A stretch of 64,000 nt of DNA from the NCBI RefSeq assembly GCF_013911755.1, contig NZ_JACESP010000002.1, positions 186,001 to 250,000 on the forward strand, given 5' to 3'. Origin of the DNA: Sphingosinicella sp. Lineage in GTDB: Bacteria; Pseudomonadota; Alphaproteobacteria; Sphingomonadales; Sphingomonadaceae. The translations under genes were made by a program, and so were the position numbers. The notes under the pieces are model-generated. The model was not told where the DNA came from. It searched no databases and saw only the letters and a program-made list of their open reading frames with translations. How positions within the stretch are numbered: the first letter of the stretch is position 1; the number at the start of each line of letters is the position of its first letter. Shown piece after piece: positions 9,198 through 18,944 of this stretch.

Positions 9198-10139
9198 TTA
9201 CCGCGCCTCGATGGTGAGGTGCGCGAGTTCGTGTACGGGACGCAGGCGTTCGCGGGCGGTTTCCGGCGGGATGCCGGATACGGAAACGATCGCCGCGTGA
9301 ACCCCGGGGCCGACCTGCCAGACGTGAAGATCGCGGATGCTGGCGTCGCCCGTTTCCACACATTCCCGGATTTCCGCGACGAGGTGTGGATCGGCGGCAT
9401 CGAGCAGAACGGCTGACGTATCGCGCATCAGCGTCCACGACCAGCGCGCGATCACGACGGCGCCGACGATGCCCATGACCGGATCAAGCCAGACCCAGCC
9501 GCCATATCGCCCGGCGAGCAGCGCGGCGATGGCGAGAACTGACGTGAGCGCATCGGCGAGCACATGCAGATAGGCGGCGCGGAGATTATTGTCGCTGTGA
9601 TGATGGCCGTGATGGCCGTGATGGCCGTGGCCATGATGATCATGATGGTGATCGTGGCCGTGGCTGTGTCCGTGATGATGGCCGCCCGACAAAAGCGCGG
9701 CGCTGACGAGATTGACGGCAAGCCCGACCACGGCAACGATCGTCGCTTCGCCGAACGCGACATCGACAGGACGCGCGAGCCGGAGCGCGGATTCGAACGC
9801 AATGCCAAGCGCGATGACGCCGAGCACGAGCGCGGACGCAAAGCCCGCGAGGTCGCCGACCTTGCCGGTGCCGAACGAATAGCGCGGACTATCGACATTG
9901 CGGCGTGCATAGGCATAGGCGATCGCGGCGATGCCGAGCGCGCCGGCGTGCGTCGCCATGTGGAAGCCGTCCGCAAGCAGCGCCATCGAGCCTGTCGCGT
10001 AGCCTGCGATGATCTCGGCGACCATCATCACGGCCGTCAGCAGCACCACCCAGAGCGTGCGGCGCGCGTTCGCGTCGTGGTTCTTGCCGAGGAAATCGTG
10101 GGAATGGGCACCATCGGCGATGCCGGGAAGTCCGCTCAA
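9198..10139 (-). CDS. dmeF: Cation diffusion facilitator, DmeF-type Co/Ni efflux transporter
   Basis: Inner-membrane proton-driven metal exporter. Visible are an N-terminal HSHDFLGKNHD motif typical of the DmeF branch, six predicted membrane helices, the metal-site segments ALLADGFHMATHAG and HVLADALTSV in helices II and V, a very His-rich cytoplasmic loop between helices IV and V, and a C-terminal domain after about residue 215. I choose the TTG at 10137-10139, giving 313 residues, because GGAGGCGAGA precedes it and it lies 13 bases after the dmeR stop; the frame is open further upstream inside dmeR. Metal specificity is inferred from the family and the adjacent regulator. Confidence 0.88.
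   Translation of the reverse strand: MSGLPGIADGAHSHDFLGKNHDANARRTLWVVLLTAVMMVAEIIAGYATGSMALLADGFHMATHAGALGIAAIAYAYARRNVDSPRYSFGTGKVGDLAGFASALVLGVIALGIAFESALRLARPVDVAFGEATIVAVVGLAVNLVSAALLSGGHHHGHSHGHDHHHDHHGHGHHGHHGHHHSDNNLRAAYLHVLADALTSVLAIAALLAGRYGGWVWLDPVMGIVGAVVIARWSWTLMRDTSAVLLDAADPHLVAEIRECVETGDASIRDLHVWQVGPGVHAAIVSVSGIPPETARERLRPVHELAHLTIEAR
9602..9628 (-). repeat. Three tandem 9-bp units encoding the DmeF His-rich loop
   Basis: Three exact copies of GATGGCCGT lie at 9602-9610, 9611-9619 and 9620-9628, followed by degenerate ATGATG/GTGATC units. On the minus strand they encode the Gly-His-His repeats of the metal-binding loop. The unit is a whole number of codons, so copy-number change would keep the frame. 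Confidence 0.8.
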
Positions 10140-10152
10140 TCTCGCCTCCACT

Positions 10153-10434
10153 TCAGCGCATGTGCCGCTTGAGCACGGTGGCAAGCTCGTCTGCACCCGC
10201 CGCACGCTCTGCATCGCTCAGCCCGGGTGCTGCGACGTGCGCGCGCAGGTGATCCTCGACGAGTTCATCCATCAGTCCGGCAACGGCACCGCGCACGGCG
10301 GCGGCGAGATGCAGCGTTTCGCTGCACGGCGCCTCGCCGGTGATCGCCCGCTCGATCGCGGCGACCTGTCCGGCGATGCGGCGGACACGTGCAACAAGGC
10401 GGTCCTTGCGTTCGGTTTCCTGAAGATGTGCCAT
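10153..10434 (-). CDS. dmeR: Metal-sensing repressor, CsoR/RcnR family (DmeR-like)
   Basis: Small all-helical tetrameric repressor that should release DNA on binding Co(II) or Ni(II). The 93-residue protein starts MAHLQETERKDRL, followed by the family signature VRRIAGQVAAIERAI, a Cys in EAPCSET, and the C-terminal VEDHLRAHV. An N-terminal His at position 3 and the loss of the CsoR Cys-His-Cys set argue for the RcnR/DmeR branch. It is directly upstream of dmeF with a 13-base gap. No Shine-Dalgarno is visible before the ATG; instead a G-tract operator lies four bases upstream, so the transcript could be leaderless. Confidence 0.88.
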   Translation of the reverse strand: MAHLQETERKDRLVARVRRIAGQVAAIERAITGEAPCSETLHLAAAVRGAVAGLMDELVEDHLRAHVAAPGLSDAERAAGADELATVLKRHMR

Positions 10435-10437
10435 AGC

Positions 10438-10454
10438 ATAGGGGGGTATCCTAT
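10438..10454 (-). promoter_or_regulatory. Probable DmeR operator (G-tract inverted repeat)
   Basis: ATAGG at 10438-10442 and CCTAT at 10450-10454 flank GGGGTAT, giving an A/T-rich inverted repeat with a run of six G. RcnR/CsoR-family repressors bind such AT-flanked G-tracts. It sits just before the dmeR start and overlaps the last codons of comEC. Assignment is inference from family and position. Confidence 0.6.
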
Positions 10455-12661
10455 TCTGGCGCGCGCTGCAACCTGCCCCCGCCTTCCCGGGCGGGCTTAT
10501 GCCGTGCCCAGGGATGTACCCCGTCCTCACGCGCGACCGAGCGGATGCGCGGCCCATCCAGCCAGATCGACAGCGCGCCGGTTTCGCCGAGCGCGGCGCG
10601 GTCGAGCTTCAGCCAGCGCGGCGCACACCAGTATGGCAGCAGGCGATCGCTGACGACGATGTCTGCCGCGGCGCAGGCGGGTTCGAACGCGGCGCGGTCG
10701 ATGAGAAGGCCTGAGCGTGTTGCGAGCAGCGTCCATGCACGGCCGCCCGCCATGATGCGCGCGGTGCAGGCATCGGGCGTGCAGCGCGCGTCCGGCAGGG
10801 TTTCGAGATTGCCGCTGATCGCCTCCCCCGCCGCGTCCGCCCACATCGAACGCACGTAATCCCCGGCGCGCGAGCGCAGGAGCGCGACCTTTCCGTCCCG
10901 CACCACGGCGAGGTGTTTGCCGTCCCCATCGACGATGAGGTCGGGCGGCTGCGCAGCCGCCATGCCCACAGCGCCGATCGCGACGGGAACCAGCGCCAGC
11001 CAGCGGCGTCGCGTCTGCCAGAGACAGAACCAGACGCCGCCGAGGATCAGCACGGCGAACGCCCAGTCCGGCGCGGCGGGGAGCCTGGAGACGGCGCCGG
11101 GCATCGCCGCCGCGATCTCGGCAACGCGAATGAGCAGATCGAGCGCATGGCCGAGCAGCCAGTCGATGGGCGCGGCGAGCCCGACCGCGCCGAGGAACAC
11201 CGAGAGGCCGAGCAGCGGCAGGATCACGAAGCTGGTGAGCGGGATCGCGGCGAGGTTCGCAGCGACGCCGTAGAGGCCCATCTGGTTGAAGTGGAAAAAG
11301 GCGATCGGCGCGAGCGCGATCTCGGCAGCGATACCGGTGGCGAGGAGCGCGAGGACGCCGCGCCACAGGCGCAGGGCGCGGCCCGCCTCTTTTCCGGCAT
11401 TGAAGCGGCGTCCGAGCGGCGACTCGTAGAGTGCGACGATCGCCGTGACGGCGGCGAAGCTGAGCTGGAAGCTTGGCCCGAGCAGGAAATCGGGGCGGAC
11501 GAGGAGGATGAAAAAGGCCCCCGCCGCGACAAGGCGCAGCGAAATCGCCTCTCGCCCCAGTGCGAGGCCAACGAGCACGATGAGGACGGCGATGCACGAG
11601 CGCACCGTCGGCACCTCCGCGCCCGCAATCAGTGTGTAGCCGATACCTGCGACTGCAGCGGCAAGCGCGGCGATCAGCTTGATGTTCATATTGAGCGCAA
11701 GGCGTTCGCTCTGCGCGAGCAGGCGGCGCGTGGCCCAGAGCACGCCGCCGACCACGACGGCGATGTGCAGCCCCGAGATCGAGATGAGGTGCGCGAGGCC
11801 GCTGTCGCGCATCGCTTCGGTGACGTCTTCGGGGATGCCGCCGCGGTCGCCGGTGACGAGCGCGGCGGCAAGGCCCCCCTCCCTGCCGCCGACGCTATCC
11901 TGCAGGCGTTTGGTAAGCGCGCTGCGGAAGGCCTCGAAGCGGCGGACGAGGCCGGGCCTCGGCGGCGCGGGCGCAACGACGGCGACGTCCGAAAGCGCGT
12001 ATCCGACGGCGCCGATGCCGTCGAACCACGCGCGGCGCGCGAAATGATAGCCGCCGGGAATGTTCGGCCCGGGCGGCGGTGAGAGCGAGGCGCGCAGGGC
12101 GACGCGCGCGCCGGGGGCGATACCCGCCGGCGCATCGCCGCGAATGCCGATGCGCGCGGTGAGGCCCGGCAGACCCGACATGCCGATGAGGCGCAGGCGC
12201 GTGCGCCCCTCCGCCGGGCGCGGTTCGACGGCTTCGACGGTGGCCTCGATCATGAGCGCGCGCCATGTGCGTTCGATGACCGGCGCACGGACCTGCTCGG
12301 CACGCAGCCACGCGGTGCCGATGCCGAGCGCAAAAAGCAGGCCGAAGACGGCAATGGTGATACGCGGGAGGCCATTTGCCAGCAGGCCGAACACGGCAAG
12401 CGCGCCGCCGATGAGCATCGCCGCTTGCCAGTCGCGCGCGGTGGGCAGCATGAACCACGCCGCGATGCCGAGCCCGAGCGCGACGGGGGCGAACAGCACG
12501 AGCTGGTGGCGTTCCTCCGCGAGCCAGATTTCGATGGCTTCGTGCAGGCGGAACAGACGCGCACGCGGCGACGCTCCGGCCTCGACCGGCCCGGTTTGAA
12601 CGGCTGGCAGCGTTATGTTAGAGCCCCCGCGACTTTCTTCAGTTTCGGACAGGATATTCAT
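10451..12661 (-). CDS. comEC: ComEC/Rec2-family membrane protein
   Basis: Predicted inner-membrane channel for DNA uptake. About 736 residues if started at the ATG 12659-12661; the frame stays open upstream. It has an N-terminal DUF4131-like region with two or three helices (about 45-190), then a polytopic Competence domain (about 250-520) carrying the hallmark [13 protein letters not shown] and [12 protein letters not shown]. After about residue 570 a short domain begins [14 protein letters not shown] but lacks the HxHxDH motif of the metallo-beta-lactamase domain, so nuclease activity is doubtful. The start overlaps gltX by two bases and has no clear ribosome site. Confidence 0.88.
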   Translation of the reverse strand: MNILSETEESRGGSNITLPAVQTGPVEAGASPRARLFRLHEAIEIWLAEERHQLVLFAPVALGLGIAAWFMLPTARDWQAAMLIGGALAVFGLLANGLPRITIAVFGLLFALGIGTAWLRAEQVRAPVIERTWRALMIEATVEAVEPRPAEGRTRLRLIGMSGLPGLTARIGIRGDAPAGIAPGARVALRASLSPPPGPNIPGGYHFARRAWFDGIGAVGYALSDVAVVAPAPPRPGLVRRFEAFRSALTKRLQDSVGGREGGLAAALVTGDRGGIPEDVTEAMRDSGLAHLISISGLHIAVVVGGVLWATRRLLAQSERLALNMNIKLIAALAAAVAGIGYTLIAGAEVPTVRSCIAVLIVLVGLALGREAISLRLVAAGAFFILLVRPDFLLGPSFQLSFAAVTAIVALYESPLGRRFNAGKEAGRALRLWRGVLALLATGIAAEIALAPIAFFHFNQMGLYGVAANLAAIPLTSFVILPLLGLSVFLGAVGLAAPIDWLLGHALDLLIRVAEIAAAMPGAVSRLPAAPDWAFAVLILGGVWFCLWQTRRRWLALVPVAIGAVGMAAAQPPDLIVDGDGKHLAVVRDGKVALLRSRAGDYVRSMWADAAGEAISGNLETLPDARCTPDACTARIMAGGRAWTLLATRSGLLIDRAAFEPACAAADIVVSDRLLPYWCAPRWLKLDRAALGETGALSIWLDGPRIRSVAREDGVHPWARHKPAREGGGRLQRAPE

Positions 12662-14087
12662 GGGCGCAAGCGCCAAAACCCCGGTCGTCACCCGCTTCGC
12701 ACCGAGCCCGACCGGCTTCCTCCATATCGGCGGCGCGCGCACCGCGCTGTTCAACCTGCTCTATGCGAAGGCGACCGGCGGGACGTTCAAGCTGCGCATC
12801 GAGGATACCGACAAGGCGCGTTCCACGAAGGAGGCGATCGACGCGATCATCGACGGACTTTCGTGGCTGAACCTCGATTGGGACGGCGAGATCGTCTACC
12901 AGTCGGAGCGTGAAGCGCGGCACGCGGAGGTGGCGCGGAGCCTGCTGGAGACGGGCGGCGCTTACAAATGTTTCGCGACCCCCGAAGAGCTGGAGCAGAT
13001 GCGCGAGACCGCGCGGGCCGAGAAGCGGCCTCTCCGCTACGATGGGCGCTGGCGGGACCGCGATCCCTCCGAGGCGCCCGAAGGCGCGCCCTATGTGATC
13101 CGCCTGAAGGCGCCGCAGGAGGGCGAAGTGACGATTCACGACGCCGTGCAGGGCGCGGTGACGGTGAAGAACGCCGAGCTCGACGATTTCGTGCTGCTGC
13201 GATCGGACGGGACGCCGACCTATATGCTGGCGGTCGTGGTCGATGACTACGACATGGGCATCACGCACGTGATCCGCGGGGACGATCATCTGAACAACGC
13301 GTTCCGGCAGCTCGCGCTCATTCGTGCGCTCGGCTGGGCTGAGCCTGCCTACGCGCACGTGCCGCTGATCCACGGCGCGGATGGGGCGAAGCTTTCGAAG
13401 CGGCACGGCGCGCTCGGGGTCGACGCGTACCGCGACATGGGGTTCCTGCCCGAGGCGCTGGAGAACTACCTGCTGCGGCTCGGCTGGGGGCACGGCGACC
13501 AGGAGTTCTTCACGCGCGAGGAGGCCGCCGCCGTCTTCACGCTCGAGGGCATCGGCCGCAACCCGGCGCGACTCGACTTCAAGAAGCTCGAGAACGTCAA
13601 CGGGCACTATCTGCGCATCGCCGACGACGCGCGGCTGGTGGGGCTGATCGAACGCAGGATCGCCGCCACGCTGGCGCGCGATCTGACGCCGGACGAGACG
13701 GACTTGCTGCTCCGCACAATGCCGCATCTGAAGGTAAGAGCAAAAGATTTGAATGAGTTGGCCGACTCGAGCATCTTTCTGTTTCGGCAGCGCCCAATAA
13801 CACTCGACGAAAAGGCCGAAGGGTTGCTAGACAGCGCCGGCAGGGGGCGCCTCGCGGCACTGCGGGAGGTCATCGCCGGGGTCGGCGAATGGACGGCCGC
13901 AGCCATCGAAGATGCTGTGCGGACCTTCGCGGAGCGCGAACAAACCGGTCTCGGCAAGTTCGCGCAGCCACTGCGCGCGGCGTTAACGGGAACAACAATC
14001 TCGCCGGGTATATTCGAAGTGCTTGAAGTGATGGGGCGCGATGAGAGCCTCGGCAGGATAGACGATCAGGTTGGAAAGACGGCCTAG
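12660..14087 (+). CDS. gltX: Glutamyl-tRNA synthetase
   Basis: Charges tRNA-Glu (and in many alphaproteobacteria tRNA-Gln). The 475-residue class I enzyme shows [19 protein letters not shown] with the HIGH-equivalent HIGG at residues 22-25, the editing-free glutamate site [20 protein letters not shown], and the KMSKS-equivalent KLSKR in [16 protein letters not shown] 12660 is preceded by AGGA. The C-terminal anticodon-binding part (from about 13730) is less GC-rich and uses codons such as aga, ttg and aat that are rare in the rest of the gene. gltA follows after 32 bases. Confidence 0.96.
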   Translation: MGASAKTPVVTRFAPSPTGFLHIGGARTALFNLLYAKATGGTFKLRIEDTDKARSTKEAIDAIIDGLSWLNLDWDGEIVYQSEREARHAEVARSLLETGGAYKCFATPEELEQMRETARAEKRPLRYDGRWRDRDPSEAPEGAPYVIRLKAPQEGEVTIHDAVQGAVTVKNAELDDFVLLRSDGTPTYMLAVVVDDYDMGITHVIRGDDHLNNAFRQLALIRALGWAEPAYAHVPLIHGADGAKLSKRHGALGVDAYRDMGFLPEALENYLLRLGWGHGDQEFFTREEAAAVFTLEGIGRNPARLDFKKLENVNGHYLRIADDARLVGLIERRIAATLARDLTPDETDLLLRTMPHLKVRAKDLNELADSSIFLFRQRPITLDEKAEGLLDSAGRGRLAALREVIAGVGEWTAAAIEDAVRTFAEREQTGLGKFAQPLRAALTGTTISPGIFEVLEVMGRDESLGRIDDQVGKTA

Positions 14088-14119
14088 ACCGCCAACGAAA
14101 ACGGAAGGGTGAGCGAGCC

Positions 14120-15406
14120 ATGAGCAACACGACTGCGAAGCTGGATCTGGGCGGCAAGGCCAGCGATTACCCGGTGCTTTCGGGCTCCGTTGGTCCGGAC
14201 GTCGTCGATATCCGCAAGCTTTATGGCAACACCGGCGCGTTCACCTACGACCCCGGCTTCACGTCCACGGCCTCGTGCGAATCGAAGATCACCTACATCG
14301 ACGGCGACCAGGGCGTGCTGCTGCACCGCGGCTACCCGATCGACCAGCTCGCGGAAAAGTCGAGCTTCATGGAGGTCGCGTACCTGCTGATGCGCGGCGA
14401 GCTGCCGAACCCGAACGAGTATGACGAGTTCGTGCGCACGATCACGCGGCACACGATGATCCACGAACAGCTGGCGATGTTCTATCGCGGCTTCCGGCGC
14501 GACGCGCACCCGATGGCGATCATGTGCGGCGTCGTCGGCGCGCTTTCGGCGTTTTATCACGACTCGACCGACATCAACGATCCCGTCCAGCGCCGGATCG
14601 CCAGCCACCGCCTGATCGCCAAGATGCCGACCATTGCGGCGATGGCGTACAAATATTCAGTCGGCCAGCCGTTCCTCTACCCGGACAACAGCCTCTCCTA
14701 CACGGGCAACTTCCTGCGCATGACCTTCGGCGTGCCGGCGGAAACCTATGAGGTCGACCCCGTGATCGAGAAGGCGATGGACAAGATTTTCATCCTCCAC
14801 GCCGACCACGAGCAGAACGCCTCGACCTCGACCGTGCGCCTTGCCGGTTCGTCGGGCGCCAACCCGTTCGCGTGCATCGCAGCGGGTATTGCCTGCCTGT
14901 GGGGCCCGGCGCATGGCGGCGCCAACGAGGCCGCGCTCGAAATGCTGCGCGAGATCGGCACGCCCGACAAGATCCCGGAATACATCAAGCGCGCCAAGGA
15001 CAAGGATGACCCCTTCCGCCTGATGGGCTTCGGCCACCGCGTCTACAAGAACTACGACCCGCGCGCGAAGGTGATGCAGAAGACGGCGAACGAAGTTCTC
15101 GCCAAGCTGGGTGTCACCGATCCGGTGTTCGACGTGGCGCGCGAGCTGGAGCACATCGCGCTCAACGACGAATATTTCATCGAGAAGAAGCTCTACCCGA
15201 ACGTCGACTTCTACTCGGGCGTCATCCTCTCGGCGATCGGCTTCCCGACCTCGATGTTCACCGTGCTCTTCGCACTCGCCCGTACCGTCGGCTGGGTAGC
15301 GCAGTGGAACGAGATGATCGAAGACCCGGCACAGAAGATCGGCCGCCCGCGCCAGCTCTACACGGGCGCGACGGCACGTGATTACGTGGAGATCACGAGC
15401 CGCTGA
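14120..15406 (+). CDS. gltA: Citrate synthase (type I/hexameric family)
   Basis: Condenses acetyl-CoA and oxaloacetate in the TCA cycle. The 428-residue protein has [13 protein letters not shown], the active-site [30 protein letters not shown] carrying the second catalytic His, and the catalytic Asp within [16 protein letters not shown]. Length and the AKLDLGG N-terminus fit the Gram-negative NADH-sensitive class. GGAAGGGTGAG precedes the ATG. An intrinsic terminator follows. Confidence 0.97.
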   Translation: MSNTTAKLDLGGKASDYPVLSGSVGPDVVDIRKLYGNTGAFTYDPGFTSTASCESKITYIDGDQGVLLHRGYPIDQLAEKSSFMEVAYLLMRGELPNPNEYDEFVRTITRHTMIHEQLAMFYRGFRRDAHPMAIMCGVVGALSAFYHDSTDINDPVQRRIASHRLIAKMPTIAAMAYKYSVGQPFLYPDNSLSYTGNFLRMTFGVPAETYEVDPVIEKAMDKIFILHADHEQNASTSTVRLAGSSGANPFACIAAGIACLWGPAHGGANEAALEMLREIGTPDKIPEYIKRAKDKDDPFRLMGFGHRVYKNYDPRAKVMQKTANEVLAKLGVTDPVFDVARELEHIALNDEYFIEKKLYPNVDFYSGVILSAIGFPTSMFTVLFALARTVGWVAQWNEMIEDPAQKIGRPRQLYTGATARDYVEITSR

Positions 15407-15431
15407 GCCGAAGGCTTCGCGCAGGAAACGG

Positions 15432-15460
15432 ACGGGCGCCTTCGGGCGCCCGTTTTCGTT
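15432..15460 (+). terminator. Intrinsic terminator of gltA
   Basis: ACGGGCGCC (15432-15440), a TTCG tetraloop, then GGCGCCCGT (15445-15453) form a perfect 9-bp stem followed by TTTCGTT. It lies 26 bases after the gltA stop and just before the convergent gene's stop. Confidence 0.9.
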
Positions 15461-15466
15461 GGCAGG

Positions 15467-16240
15467 TCAGCGCATCGCGGCGCGGGCGTCGAGCATCGGC
15501 TGCTGGGGCACGGTGATGCCGCCGCTCCACGGTCTGTCGAGGTCGAGGATCAGCAGCAGCGCGAGCGTGAGGAGCGCGAACAGGATCGTGGTGACGACGC
15601 GGTGACGACGCCCGGAACCGCCGAGCACATAGCCGACGATCCCTGCGGACATCAGCGCATAGAGGATCAGCACCTCGACCACGCGGCCTGGAATCCGCGC
15701 CGCGCGCTCTGCCTTGCGGGCGCTTGCTGCGTCGAACATCTCGTTGGTGGCGGTGATGATCGTGCTTGCAATGGGCGGCGGCGTATCGCGGATGGCGTTC
15801 CGCATATCTGCCCAGAGCGCGGCCTGCACCCTCTCCGTCTCCGCTTCGACGGCTGCCGCGTGACCGTTCCCATTCGGCAGTTTCAGCCGCACATCCGTAT
15901 AGCGCGCGACGGCGGCTTGCAGAGCAGGACCGGTCTCGACGCCCGCAAGCCCGGCACGGAGCCAGGCGGTGCCGATGGCGTTGGCTTCGGTCACCACCAT
16001 CGCGCGGCGCGTATCATAGCGATTGAGCGCCAGCGAAAAGGTGAACGCGATCAGCAGCCCGAGCAGCGCGAGAGCGGCGGAAAGCAAGTATCCCTCCCGC
16101 TCCCCTTCCCCGTCGCGTTCGCCGCGTGCGCGCTGGCGAAGCGAGGCGCCGAGCCATGCGAGCGCGGACATGGCGGCGAAGAAAACGAGACCGAGGAGCC
16201 AGAGATTTGCCGATACGAAGGCCGTGTCGATGAGGCCCAT
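15467..16240 (-). CDS. DUF4239 (bestrophin-like) membrane protein
   Basis: No experimental function is known to me for the family. The 257-residue protein has two N-terminal helices (about 10-30 and 50-72, the second ending in the conserved LALNRYDTRRAMVVTEANAIGTAWLR), a soluble middle, and two C-terminal helices (about 190-235). It closes with DLDRPWSGGITVPQQPM, the DUF4239 signature. The 12-base gap to the histidine kinase upstream suggests one transcript DUF2336 / kinase / DUF4239. A channel-like role is only suggested by the bestrophin-like fold label. Confidence 0.8.
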   Translation of the reverse strand: MGLIDTAFVSANLWLLGLVFFAAMSALAWLGASLRQRARGERDGEGEREGYLLSAALALLGLLIAFTFSLALNRYDTRRAMVVTEANAIGTAWLRAGLAGVETGPALQAAVARYTDVRLKLPNGNGHAAAVEAETERVQAALWADMRNAIRDTPPPIASTIITATNEMFDAASARKAERAARIPGRVVEVLILYALMSAGIVGYVLGGSGRRHRVVTTILFALLTLALLLILDLDRPWSGGITVPQQPMLDARAAMR

Positions 16241-16252
16241 ACGTGCAGCGCG

Positions 16253-17713
16253 TCAGCCCGCCGCCGGAAGTGTGAGCGTGAAGCGCGCGCCCATGTCCTT
16301 GTGGCTTTCGAGCGTGAGGCCACCATCCATGAGCTCGGCAAGGCGCCGGGAGATGTGGAGGCCAAGGCCCGTGCCCTCGCCGCTCGCCACATAGGGCGGC
16401 TTCGGCAGCTGCTCGAACTTTTCGAACACGCGGGCCTGGTCTTCGGGCGCGATGCCGGGGCCGGAATCCCAGACCGTGACGGCGACATGGCCGGGCAGCG
16501 TCGTCGCCGGCTCGGCGCCGACAAAACCGCCTTCGGGCGTGAACTTGACGGCATTGGTGAGCAGGTTGACGAGAATCTGCAGCGTGCGGCGGCGATCACC
16601 CCGGGCCCGCATCGGCGCATCGAGCGCGACTGCCTTGATGTCGATGCTCCGCGCCGACGCCTTCATCTGGACCATCGCACGCGCCTGTTCGACGAGCTTG
16701 GCAAGGTCGAAATCCTCGGTTTCGAGATCGATCTCGCCCGAATCGAGGCTGGAGATGTCGAGCAGATCCTGAATGAGGCCGAGTAGATGACGCCCCGCGT
16801 TGGCGATATCGCCCGCATATTCGACGTACTGCGCCTTCAGGGGGCCATGGACTTCGTGGTTCATTGCCTCGGCGAAACCGATGATGGCATTGAGCGGCGT
16901 GCGGAGCTCGTGGCTCATCGACGAGAGGAAATTGGCCTTGGCGGTGCGCCCAAGCTCAGAGCGCATCCGCTCGATGAGTCGCGCGCTGTCCGGCACCACC
17001 GCCGCGACGCCGCGATAGCCGCAGCCACCGTCCTTCGTGGGCACCGCGACCCCCGCCAGACGGTAAAGCCGCGTGGCGCCGCCCTGAGTGGTGACGGACA
17101 TCAGCTGATCGCGGAAGCTGGAACCGCGCGCCTGCGCGGATTCATAGGGCACTTCACCGTTCTCGCCGCGCAGAAGCGTGCCGATGGCGGTGAGTGGCCG
17201 ACCGAGAAGCGCGCCCGCGGGCTGACCGACCAAAAGCTCGAGCGCGCGTGAAATCGAGGTCAGCGTGCCGCGGCTGTCCGTCTCCCAATACCAGTCCGAA
17301 TTGACGCGCACGAGCTCATCGCCCTGCCAGCCGGCAAGGGTATCGCGCTCCCGCTGCTCAATCGTGATGGACGATTCCCGCATGATTCCCACGAATTTCA
17401 ACTCGTTGCGGGCCAGTGTCGACACGGGCACGAAACGAACGTGAAAATGACGTGGATTGCCCAAAAGCTCAAGAGTGAAGCTTGCGGAAACCGATTCTCC
17501 TCCCGGTGCCAGCGCAGCGACCAGCTGGGCAGCAAGTTCGCCGGGCGCGAGCAGGGCGGCACGTTCAAGCTCGGCGTAGGCGGCGTTGGCTTCGAGGAGC
17601 GCGCCGGTGGGCAAACATTCGAACACAGTCGCGCCCGCAAGCGCAGGGTCTGCTGCAGCAAGCGCATCGAGCGCGCTCGCATGGCCGGGGCGGATGTCGC
17701 GCGGCTCGAACAT
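16253..17713 (-). CDS. Soluble PAS-containing sensor histidine kinase
   Basis: A 486-residue kinase with no membrane helix. Residues about 20-115 and 130-245 look like two PAS-type sensor modules (WYWETDSRGTLTSIS opens the second). The phospho-acceptor is His268 in SHELRTPLNAIIGF. The ATP domain has the N box NLLTNAVKFTPEGG, G1 DSGPGIAPED and G2 GEGTGLGLHI. No receiver domain or response regulator is adjacent, so it is an orphan kinase. It begins five bases after the DUF2336 gene stop and is probably translated from the same mRNA. The signal is unknown. Confidence 0.92.
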   Translation of the reverse strand: MFEPRDIRPGHASALDALAAADPALAGATVFECLPTGALLEANAAYAELERAALLAPGELAAQLVAALAPGGESVSASFTLELLGNPRHFHVRFVPVSTLARNELKFVGIMRESSITIEQRERDTLAGWQGDELVRVNSDWYWETDSRGTLTSISRALELLVGQPAGALLGRPLTAIGTLLRGENGEVPYESAQARGSSFRDQLMSVTTQGGATRLYRLAGVAVPTKDGGCGYRGVAAVVPDSARLIERMRSELGRTAKANFLSSMSHELRTPLNAIIGFAEAMNHEVHGPLKAQYVEYAGDIANAGRHLLGLIQDLLDISSLDSGEIDLETEDFDLAKLVEQARAMVQMKASARSIDIKAVALDAPMRARGDRRRTLQILVNLLTNAVKFTPEGGFVGAEPATTLPGHVAVTVWDSGPGIAPEDQARVFEKFEQLPKPPYVASGEGTGLGLHISRRLAELMDGGLTLESHKDMGARFTLTLPAAG

Positions 17714-17718
17714 GGCCG

Positions 17719-18861
17719 CTACGCGTCGCCCTCATTCAGATCGTCGATCGCCTGCCGAAGCCCGGCATCGAGCTGCCAGTAGTGCAGCACGCGGCGCGCG
17801 GCGGCGACATCGAGGTCGTCGTGAAGACGGAGGATTTCCGCGACCGCAGAGGGCGGACGCGCGCTCGCCGCATTGCCAAGTTCGCCGAGCACGATCACGA
17901 GTGACGCCGTGGCGTCGCGGCTGACGTCAACCGCCTTCGCCAGCACAATGAAGCTTTCGCTCGCCGGATCGGTGACGATCCGCCACACGGTGTTGAAAGC
18001 GATCTTCGCGCGGGCGGCGAACGCCGCGGTGAACAGGCTAAGTCGCCCCTGGCGCAGCGTGCGAAGCAGGAAGCCATCCGTCAGCTCGCCGAGTTCATTG
18101 AGGCGCCGCGCGAGCTGGAGCGCGCGGGACTGCACGGACTGCGTGTCGTCGTATTCCACCATCGCGCGCTTTGCCGCGCGTTCGAGCATCGGATCGAGCA
18201 CGGCCTGATCGATGACGAAATTCTTGAGGATGTGGCGGCGGAGCGCGGCGGCCACCCACCAGTAAACCTCTTGCGCGAGATCGGCGGGAAGATCGTTCTG
18301 CGTGAGGAGCGGCTGCTGGAACTGGCCGTTGCGCTTGCTCTCCGCGACCAGAAGCTCCATCGCGCGGCGCGACAGCACGGGGTCTTCGGTGCGGATCAGG
18401 CCTTCGAGGACGTCGTCCTCGCTGCCCTTGAGGCCACGCTCGGCCAACGCCTCGGTGAGCGGCGGCGAGACGGTTTCGCGCAACGCGATCGCCATGCGAT
18501 GTTCTTCCGCGCACTGGATGACGATGTCCATCAGCGCGGGATTGCGAACCACACTGCTGCGTTCAAGGATCGGACGTGCCACCTCGATGCTGTCGCTCGC
18601 GAGCCGGGCTTCGAGATCGGGCTGCGATGCGGGCGAACGCCCGAGCGCTTCGACGAGGTGTCGGCGCACCTCCATTTCGACCGTGCCGAGCAGACGCCCG
18701 AGCACATCTGTCATCAGCGCGCGTTGCTGATCGGTGAGCCGCTGCGCCGCGGGCAGGAACAGGTCCGTTATCGCGTGCGCCAACTGCGCCCGCGCCGCGC
18801 CGGAACGGCCAGCAGCGAGACCCAACAGCGCCTGAACGTCGATTGGCCGATCCAGCGGCAA
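17719..18861 (-). CDS. DUF2336 domain protein
   Basis: A 380-residue soluble, Leu/Ala-rich, helical-repeat-like protein. The DUF2336 region spans about residues 10-300, with repeated VEALGRSPASQPD / VRNPALMDIVIQ-type helices resembling HEAT repeats, and a distinctive Trp pair in QEVYWWVAAALRRHIL. Family members are restricted mostly to alphaproteobacteria and often sit beside two-component genes; function is unknown. Here it is first in a likely three-gene unit with the orphan histidine kinase and the DUF4239 protein, so a regulatory or scaffold role for the kinase is a reasonable guess. Confidence 0.82.
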   Translation of the reverse strand: MPLDRPIDVQALLGLAAGRSGAARAQLAHAITDLFLPAAQRLTDQQRALMTDVLGRLLGTVEMEVRRHLVEALGRSPASQPDLEARLASDSIEVARPILERSSVVRNPALMDIVIQCAEEHRMAIALRETVSPPLTEALAERGLKGSEDDVLEGLIRTEDPVLSRRAMELLVAESKRNGQFQQPLLTQNDLPADLAQEVYWWVAAALRRHILKNFVIDQAVLDPMLERAAKRAMVEYDDTQSVQSRALQLARRLNELGELTDGFLLRTLRQGRLSLFTAAFAARAKIAFNTVWRIVTDPASESFIVLAKAVDVSRDATASLVIVLGELGNAASARPPSAVAEILRLHDDLDVAAARRVLHYWQLDAGLRQAIDDLNEGDA

Positions 18862-18944
18862 GGCAACCCCTCTTTGGTGCGAACCCGTATCTTTTCTAGG
18901 ATGCCGAACCTAGAGGGATGCACCTAAAATTGGATTAACCTTGG

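Noticed and set aside
9600-9690. Possible CRISPR-like or mobile tandem repeat
   Set aside because: The repeats are codon-length units encoding a His-rich transporter loop; there are no spacers.
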